Below are positions 59,213 through 64,000 of a DNA stretch of 64,000 nt, piece after piece. The notes below the pieces were generated by a model, which worked only from the letters and a program-made list of their open reading frames with translations, was not told the DNA's origin and made no database searches. The stretch's first letter is position 1; every line of letters starts with the position of its first letter. The stretch is from contig DGPB01000001.1 in assembly GCA_002390285.1 (NCBI GenBank), positions 5,271 to 69,270 of the forward strand, read 5' to 3'. A program made the translations under genes and the position numbers. Source of the DNA: Cellvibrionales bacterium UBA4451. Its GTDB lineage: Bacteria; Pseudomonadota; Gammaproteobacteria; Pseudomonadales; Porticoccaceae.

Positions 59213-60337
59213 CTAAACCAGCACCAAGTTATCTCGATGGATCAACTCTTCGTCATCGCAATACCCTAATATTTCCGCAATCAGCTGGCTACTCTTGCCA
59301 ATAATCAGCCGGCTTTCTGACGCATTATAATTAGCGAGCCCTCGTGCAACATCACGTCCCGACTCATCGACGCAGCGGACTAAATCACCCCGGTTAAAGT
59401 CACCTACAACTGACTTCACACCCACTGGAAGCAAGCTTTTACCCTGTTCTTTAAGCACCCGGACCGCGCCACCATCAAGTGTTAATGAGCCCCGCACCTG
59501 CAACCTGCCCGCCAGCCATTGTTTGCGTGCAGCAATGGGTTCCTGCTCAGCCACTAATAGCGTGCCAAGCGCCTCCCCATTAGCTAAGTTTGTCAGCACA
59601 TTTTCTGCTCGACCCCCCACAATTACCGTATTCGTACCGGAACGTGCAGCTAGCCTAGCAGCCGTGAGTTTGGTGATCATGCCACCACGACCTAAACCAC
59701 CTACACTCCCTCCGGCCAATGCGTCTAACGCAGGATCTCCAGCTTTCCCATGAGAGACCAGTTGTGCACGAGGATTACCTCGGGGGTCGGCATCGAAAAG
59801 CCCATCCTGATCGGTAAGGATAACCAGCAGATCGGCATCAATTAGATTCGCTACCATTGCCGCCAAGGTATCGTTGTCGCCAAAGCGAATCTGATCGGTC
59901 GCGACAGTGTCATTCTCATTAATGATCGGCACCACACCCAGCTCCATCAAGGTCTGCAGGGTGTTTCTAGCATTGAGATAGCGCTCTCGATTGGAGAGGT
60001 CATCATGGTCCAGGAGAACCTGTGCGGTATGTCGGTCAAATTGTTGGAACTGAAACTCGTAGGCCTGCACCAGCCCCATCTGCCCCACGGCCGCCGCCGC
60101 TTGCAACTCATGAATGGATGAAGGCCGCTTACTCCAACCAAGTCGCGACATGCCTTCAGCCACCGCGCCTGAGGACACCATCACAACTTCAATATTCTGA
60201 TCAAGTAACGCAACAACCTGCTCTACCCAAGCAGCGATACCCTCACGATCCAAACCCTTACCATCAGCAGTCAGCAGTGCACTGCCAATTTTTATCACCC
60301 AGCGCTTGGCATTTTTTACGATACTTCTGTCACTCAT
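59213..60337 (-). CDS. proB: glutamate 5-kinase
   Basis: A 374-residue enzyme that phosphorylates glutamate, the first step of proline synthesis. The amino acid kinase domain has RWVIKIGSALLTADGKGL and VVPIINENDTVATDQIRFGD, with a GGMITKLTAARLAARSGTNT motif. A C-terminal PUA domain (from about residue 280) is present, the form feedback-inhibited by proline. The start codon forms the end of a 14-nt tandem repeat array (60335-60376). It lies 86 bases after obgE. Confidence 0.96.
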   Translation of the reverse strand: MSDRSIVKNAKRWVIKIGSALLTADGKGLDREGIAAWVEQVVALLDQNIEVVMVSSGAVAEGMSRLGWSKRPSSIHELQAAAAVGQMGLVQAYEFQFQQFDRHTAQVLLDHDDLSNRERYLNARNTLQTLMELGVVPIINENDTVATDQIRFGDNDTLAAMVANLIDADLLVILTDQDGLFDADPRGNPRAQLVSHGKAGDPALDALAGGSVGGLGRGGMITKLTAARLAARSGTNTVIVGGRAENVLTNLANGEALGTLLVAEQEPIAARKQWLAGRLQVRGSLTLDGGAVRVLKEQGKSLLPVGVKSVVGDFNRGDLVRCVDESGRDVARGLANYNASESRLIIGKSSQLIAEILGYCDDEELIHRDNLVLV

Positions 60338-60376
60338 ATATCGCCCACCACCTATAACTCATCACCTATCGCCCAT
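60335..60376 (-). repeat. 14-nt tandem repeats ending at the proB start codon
   Basis: In minus-strand order the units are ATGGGCGATAGGTG, ATGAGTTATAGGTG and GTGGGCGATATATG; the last three bases of the third unit are the proB start codon. Each of the first two carries ATAGGTG, a ribosome-binding-site-like core, directly followed by ATG or GTG. Confidence 0.85.
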
Positions 60377-60423
60377 AACGACTGGGCTACTCTCGCTTTT
60401 AGCCGGCCTCTTATTATCTTGTG

Positions 60424-61614
60424 TCAGGGGCTATAGATGATTTCTACATCGTGATCATCATCTTCGTCATCGAAGTCATCATCATCTGAATTACCCGATT
60501 TTGGACGGCGACGTAATGCCTCAATTCTATCCCGCGCCTCACACTGCATTCTATTTTGCAGCTCTCTCTCATGTTCGGCAACTTTAGGGTCCTCCCGCTC
60601 GGCCTCCCAGCACGCCTCCAACCGCTCCATAATATCCCAACACAGCTGCTTAGCGCCCTCAGCCGCTACTGCAGATACGCAATATACCGGTCCATCCCAC
60701 TGGAGCTTATCAACTACGTCCTGGCAACGCTGCTCTCTCTCGTCTTCTGGCAACAGGTCAATCTTGTTCAAGACTAACCAGCGCTCACGGCCCCACAGGG
60801 TCGGGCTAAATTGGTCGAGCTCATTCTCTATCACGTTCACATTATCTGCGGGATCAGCACCGTCAGTCGGCATCATATCCACTAAATGGAGCAACAAACG
60901 GGTACGAGTTAGATGCTTCAGAAAACGGATCCCCAAACCCGCCCCCTCAGCGGCACCAGCCACGAGGCCCGGTACGTCTGCAATCACAAAACTACGGTAC
61001 CGTTGAGCCTGCACCACACCGAGATTTGGTACTAGTGTCGTAAAAGGATAATCGGCCACTTTGGGACGTGCTGCTGATACAGCACGAATAAAGGTAGACT
61101 TACCTGCGTTAGGTAACCCTAGCAGTCCTACATCAGCCAAGACTTTCAGCTCCAGCCTCAAGCGGCGGGCTTCCCCTTCTGTACCTGCCGATGTTTGACG
61201 CGGCGCACGGTTAACACTGGACTTGAAACGAGCATTGCCCAAGCCATGATAACCCGCTTTGGCAACCATCAACCGCTGACCAGCAGCCGTAATATCACCA
61301 AGAACTTCTTCTGTATCTTCATCCATGATGGTGGTTCCAACGGGAACCCTCAGAACTAAGTCCTCCCCACCTCTACCCGTGCAATTCTTAGAACCACCAG
61401 ACTGACCACTCTGGGCGTTGAAGCTTCGCTGAAAACGATAGTCGACTAACGTATTAAGGTTTTCATCTCCCTCAAGGTAAACACTGCCGCCATCACCGCC
61501 ATCGCCACCATCGGGGCCACCCCGTTCAATATATTTTTCACGTCGAAAGCTGAGGCAGCCATTGCCGCCGCGGCCGGCCTGTACGTTAATGGGTGTTTCA
61601 TCTACAAATTTCAT
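60424..61614 (-). CDS. obgE: GTPase ObgE/CgtA
   Basis: A 396-residue GTPase for 50S assembly and stress control. The glycine-rich Obg domain (residues 1-158) has GGNGCLSFRREKYIERGGPD. The G domain has GLPNAGKSTFIRAVS (G1), ADVPGLVAGAAEGAG (G3) and LNKIDLL (G4). The C-terminus is highly acidic (DDDDFDDEDDDHDVEI) as in several proteobacterial members. ATG 61614 is the conserved start; the frame continues upstream 19 codons. It follows rpmA after a terminator. Confidence 0.96.
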   Translation of the reverse strand: MKFVDETPINVQAGRGGNGCLSFRREKYIERGGPDGGDGGDGGSVYLEGDENLNTLVDYRFQRSFNAQSGQSGGSKNCTGRGGEDLVLRVPVGTTIMDEDTEEVLGDITAAGQRLMVAKAGYHGLGNARFKSSVNRAPRQTSAGTEGEARRLRLELKVLADVGLLGLPNAGKSTFIRAVSAARPKVADYPFTTLVPNLGVVQAQRYRSFVIADVPGLVAGAAEGAGLGIRFLKHLTRTRLLLHLVDMMPTDGADPADNVNVIENELDQFSPTLWGRERWLVLNKIDLLPEDEREQRCQDVVDKLQWDGPVYCVSAVAAEGAKQLCWDIMERLEACWEAEREDPKVAEHERELQNRMQCEARDRIEALRRRPKSGNSDDDDFDDEDDDHDVEIIYSP

Positions 61615-61744
61615 CGTGAGAGTATACCGTGCTCTGTAAGTTGTTATCAGATGTACCGAGGCAGGCGTCAAAAAAGCTCACCCGCCATAAAGATTAAGCC
61701 CTAAAGGCTTCGACATGAACGGAAAGATCTAACCCAAAAACAAA

Positions 61745-61768
61745 AAAGCCCCGCCAATGCGGGGCTTT
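61745..61768 (-). terminator. intrinsic terminator after rpmA
   Basis: A 10-bp stem (AAAGCCCCGC with GCGGGGCTTT) and loop CAAT, followed on the minus strand by T6, lies 17 bases after the rpmA stop. It would end the rplU-rpmA transcript or reduce read-through into obgE. Confidence 0.9.
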
Positions 61769-61785
61769 ATTTTAAATATTTAGCC

Positions 61786-62043
61786 TTACGCAGTGACGAT
61801 ATTCACGAACTTGCGGTTCTTCGCACCTTTAACGGTGAACTTAACTTCGCCGTCAGCTTTTGCAAAGATTGTGTGATCGCGGCCTATACCAACATTCACA
61901 CCTGCGTGGAACCGGGTACCACGCTGACGAACAATAATACTGCCCGCAGATACTTGTTCACCACCGAAGCGCTTAACACCAAGGCGCTTACTTTCGGAAT
62001 CGCGTCCGTTACGGGTACTACCACCAGCCTTCTTGTGAGCCAT
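61786..62043 (-). CDS. rpmA: 50S ribosomal protein L27
   Basis: An 85-residue protein beginning MAHKKAGGSTRNGRDSESKR, whose N-terminus reaches the peptidyl transferase centre. No N-terminal extension needing cleavage is present. It follows rplU after 19 bases in the standard rplU-rpmA order. Confidence 0.97.
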   Translation of the reverse strand: MAHKKAGGSTRNGRDSESKRLGVKRFGGEQVSAGSIIVRQRGTRFHAGVNVGIGRDHTIFAKADGEVKFTVKGAKNRKFVNIVTA

Positions 62044-62062
62044 GTCGTTCTCCTATCTAGCC

Positions 62063-62377
62063 TTAACCAGCACTAATGCTAGTAATTTTTACTTCGGTGA
62101 ACCATTGACGATGGCCCATTTGCTTACGACTGTGCTTACGGCGATTGAATTTGATGATTTTCACCTTATCCGCACGTCCATGGCTAAGTACTTCTGCAGT
62201 GACCTTGCCACCTTCAACCAGAGGAGTACCAATTTTTATGTTATCGCCATCGGCTACCATCAACACTTCGTCAAAATCAACGCTTTCACCTGTGGCCACT
62301 TCCAGCTTCTCCAAGCGCAGGTATTCACCTTCCTGCACACGGTGCTGCTTGCCACCACTTTTAATTACTGCGTACAT
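62063..62377 (-). CDS. rplU: 50S ribosomal protein L21
   Basis: A 104-residue protein beginning MYAVIKSGGKQHRVQEGEYL, with VLSHGRADKVKIIKFNRRKH as the rRNA-binding C-terminal part. Standard length. The promoter at 62455-62483 leaves a leader of about 70 bases with a GAGAA/TTCTC hairpin, a possible site for ribosomal-protein feedback. Confidence 0.97.
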   Translation of the reverse strand: MYAVIKSGGKQHRVQEGEYLRLEKLEVATGESVDFDEVLMVADGDNIKIGTPLVEGGKVTAEVLSHGRADKVKIIKFNRRKHSRKQMGHRQWFTEVKITSISAG

Positions 62378-62454
62378 AGTTTGCTCCGTATTCGCTTATA
62401 CCTGTTTGAAGCCCGAGAGAACGATTTCTCCAGGCCGGATTTGCGAGGGCGGCA

Positions 62455-62483
62455 ATTTTAAGGGAAACCACCTATTAACGCAA
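62455..62483 (-). promoter_or_regulatory. rplU-rpmA promoter
   Basis: TTGCGT (62483-62478) and TAAAAT (62460-62455) on the minus strand are 17 bases apart, about 80 bases before the rplU ATG. Confidence 0.65.
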
Positions 62484-62524
62484 GGGAAAAATCGTCTAAA
62501 ATCCAGCAATAATGGGCCTTCCCC

Positions 62525-62553
62525 TTGACACACTTCTCACCCAACTCTAGGAT
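62525..62553 (+). promoter_or_regulatory. ispB promoter
   Basis: A consensus TTGACA (62525-62530) and TAGGAT (62548-62553) are 17 bases apart, 75 bases before the ispB ATG. Confidence 0.65.
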
Positions 62554-62627
62554 GCCAACGCGTCCGTTTCAGAGGACGCTTCCAATAAAAAGCACGTCCA
62601 ACAAAAACAAAAGTACGGGGCCCTGGC

Positions 62628-63590
62628 ATGTTGCCGTTTCACCAGGTGGTAAAATCCGAGTTTAGTCAGGTTAATGACCTGATTCTGAGCCAACTTCACT
62701 CCGATGTGGGGCTGGTGGAGAATATCGGTCAATATATTATTGATGCTGGCGGCAAGCGGTTACGCCCACTACTCGTCATACTTAGCGCCAACAGTTGTGG
62801 TTATCAGGGCGATCAGCACACATCATTAGCCGCCATTATCGAGTTTATCCACACTGCGACCCTGCTTCACGACGATGTGGTGGACACCTCCGACCTGCGT
62901 CGTGGTCGCGCTACAGCCAACGCCAAGTTTGGTAATGCTCCCAGTGTTTTAGTGGGAGATTTTCTATACTCTCGCGCATTTCAAATGTTGGTTGCTATTG
63001 GCAACATGGATATCATGCGAATCATCGCTAACACCACCAATATTATCTCTGAGGGTGAGGTTCAACAGCTGATTAATGCTGGGAACCCGGATGCTACGGA
63101 AGAAAATTATCTGGAGGTTATTCGCAAAAAAACGGCTCAGCTATTTGACGCCGCAGCCGAAACAGGCGCTGTACTTGCGGGAGCCTCGCCTACTCAACAA
63201 GCGTCAATGGGTCGGTACGGACATCATCTGGGCATGGCCTTCCAACTGGTAGACGATGCCTTGGACTACAATGGGAATACTGAAGATCTCGGAAAAAATG
63301 TGGGCGATGATTTGGCCGAAGGCAAACCTACACTTCCGTTAATCTATGCCATGAAAAATGGCACCTCAAACCAAACCACATTGATTCGTAGCGCTATTGA
63401 AGAAGGTGGTATCGAACAGATGGAGGCTATCTTAGACGCCATCAATGTGACTGGCGCTCTGGACTACACAATGTCGCTCGCCAAACAACATGCTGAACAA
63501 GCGCAATTATGCCTTTGCGACTTACCTGATACCCCTGAACGTCAAGCCATGCTCGATCTGGCGGACTTCGCCATTCAACGTAAGTCATAG
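62628..63590 (+). CDS. ispB: octaprenyl diphosphate synthase
   Basis: A 320-residue trans-prenyltransferase that makes the ubiquinone side chain. The first aspartate-rich motif is HDDVVDTSDLRRGRAT, the second is VDDALDYNGNTEDLGKN, both intact. GGKRLRPLLVILSA is the conserved N-terminal part. Divergent from rplU as in E. coli and Pseudomonas. ATG 62628 is preceded by GGGGCCCTGGC, a moderate ribosome-binding site. Confidence 0.95.
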   Translation: MLPFHQVVKSEFSQVNDLILSQLHSDVGLVENIGQYIIDAGGKRLRPLLVILSANSCGYQGDQHTSLAAIIEFIHTATLLHDDVVDTSDLRRGRATANAKFGNAPSVLVGDFLYSRAFQMLVAIGNMDIMRIIANTTNIISEGEVQQLINAGNPDATEENYLEVIRKKTAQLFDAAAETGAVLAGASPTQQASMGRYGHHLGMAFQLVDDALDYNGNTEDLGKNVGDDLAEGKPTLPLIYAMKNGTSNQTTLIRSAIEEGGIEQMEAILDAINVTGALDYTMSLAKQHAEQAQLCLCDLPDTPERQAMLDLADFAIQRKS

Positions 63591-63740
63591 TGCCTTGTTT
63601 ATGGTCTATTACTTGCTCAATAGGGCTGTAAACCGCATCTTTTCTGGACTTAACACTCAGATCAGATAAAATTCGCCCCCTTCGACAAAAAACCAATAAA
63701 TCCGGAAACGCCGGGACAATAATTAGAGGCCGCTCAATCA

Positions 63741-64000
63741 ATGACCACATTCATTCCGCAGTCGCAGAATTCATACACCCGCGAGGACATTGTTGCTTGT
63801 AGCCAGGGAAAACTATTTGGCGAAGGTAATGCCCAGCTGCCCGCCGATAATATGCTGATGGTAGATCGAATCACCCACATCCATGCTGGTGAGGGAAAAT
63901 ATGGCAAAGGAACCATGACTGCTGAGCTTGATATTCGCCCAGACCTTTGGTTCTTCGGTTGCCATTTTGAAGGTGACCCCGTGATGCCCGGATGCCTAGG
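63741..64000 (+). CDS. fabA: 3-hydroxydecanoyl-ACP dehydratase/isomerase, 5' part
   Basis: The first 86 codons of FabA, cut by the window edge. The N-terminus MTTFIPQSQNSYTREDIVAC is followed by FGEGNAQLPADNMLMVDRIT and the active-site histidine in CHFEGDPVMPGCLG. FabA makes the cis double bond of unsaturated fatty acids and is normally paired with fabB, which should lie just downstream. The 150 bases between ispB and this start contain no other gene. Confidence 0.95.
   Translation, partial: MTTFIPQSQNSYTREDIVACSQGKLFGEGNAQLPADNMLMVDRITHIHAGEGKYGKGTMTAELDIRPDLWFFGCHFEGDPVMPGCL

Noticed and set aside
62581..62612. Imperfect 16-base repeat before ispB
   Set aside because: Only about 11 of 16 positions agree and the period is not 14, so it was not added to the repeat series.
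1..64000. CRISPR arrays, tRNA or rRNA genes, insertion sequences, prophage, toxin-antitoxin or restriction systems
   Set aside because: None could be recognised on either strand; gaps between genes are short and were read individually.

Overview
The window comes from a gammaproteobacterium with pseudomonad-like gene order, most likely a marine Cellvibrionales-type lineage. This is inferred from the order ispB / rplU-rpmA-obgE-proB / rpsT / murJ-ribF-ileS-lspA-fkpB-ispH / minor pilin cluster / pilR-pilS, the block ilvI-ilvH-ilvC-pssA, an aerobic and envelope-rich gene set, and a mid-40s to 50% G+C impression. There is no rRNA, tRNA, CRISPR array, insertion sequence or prophage, so the assignment rests on synteny only.

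Layout. 1-5 kb: the 5' part of a GltD-like FAD/NAD(P) oxidoreductase (cut by the window edge), a K+ channel-cardiolipin synthase pair, an APC amino-acid permease overlapping a quinone oxidoreductase. 5-12 kb: yciH, an S9 peptidase, greB, an HD-GYP c-di-GMP phosphodiesterase, the SelO AMPylase. 12-18 kb (minus): O-methyltransferase, an AI-2E-family permease with two small membrane genes, prfC, an acetyl-CoA hydrolase/transferase. 18.3-22.3 kb (plus): a TonB-dependent receptor followed by a RegB/PrrB-RegA/PrrA redox two-component pair, with a RegR-box-like dyad upstream. 22.3-23.3 kb is an AT-rich, gene-poor patch with a probably frameshifted small membrane protein. 23.3-33.2 kb (minus): glycine-zipper lipoprotein, SPFH/NfeD pair, rimI, a HolD-like gene, leuA with a leucine attenuator leader, pssA, ilvC, ilvH, ilvI. 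33.5-41 kb: a DUF4124 protein, a small repeat protein, clpB with a sigma-32 promoter, pgeF, rluD, bamD, nadE. 41-51 kb: pilS-pilR facing a minor-pilin operon (fimT-pilV-pilW-pilX-pilY1-pilE). 51-64 kb: ispH-fkpB-lspA-ileS-ribF, murJ, rpsT, proB, obgE, rpmA-rplU, ispB and the start of fabA.

How the genes work together. The ilvI-ilvH-ilvC set makes the branched-chain precursors and leuA commits 2-ketoisovalerate to leucine under translation-sensitive attenuation. PilSR and the minor pilin/PilY1 operon form a type IV pilus priming and regulatory module. The ileS-ispH and obgE-rplU groups are housekeeping genes. The receptor-RegBA operon probably links outer-membrane uptake, perhaps of copper, to redox sensing.

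The most unusual signal is not a protein. Near-perfect 14-nt tandem repeats lie in the 5' regions of at least four unrelated genes (yciH, pssA, ilvC, proB). At pssA and proB the repeat unit itself carries a ribosome-binding-site-like core and a start codon, so translation-initiation modules appear to have been duplicated in tandem. Further in-frame 15-nt and 18-nt tandem repeats and a GCA run occur inside coding genes. All statements come from reading the sequence; no database search was made.
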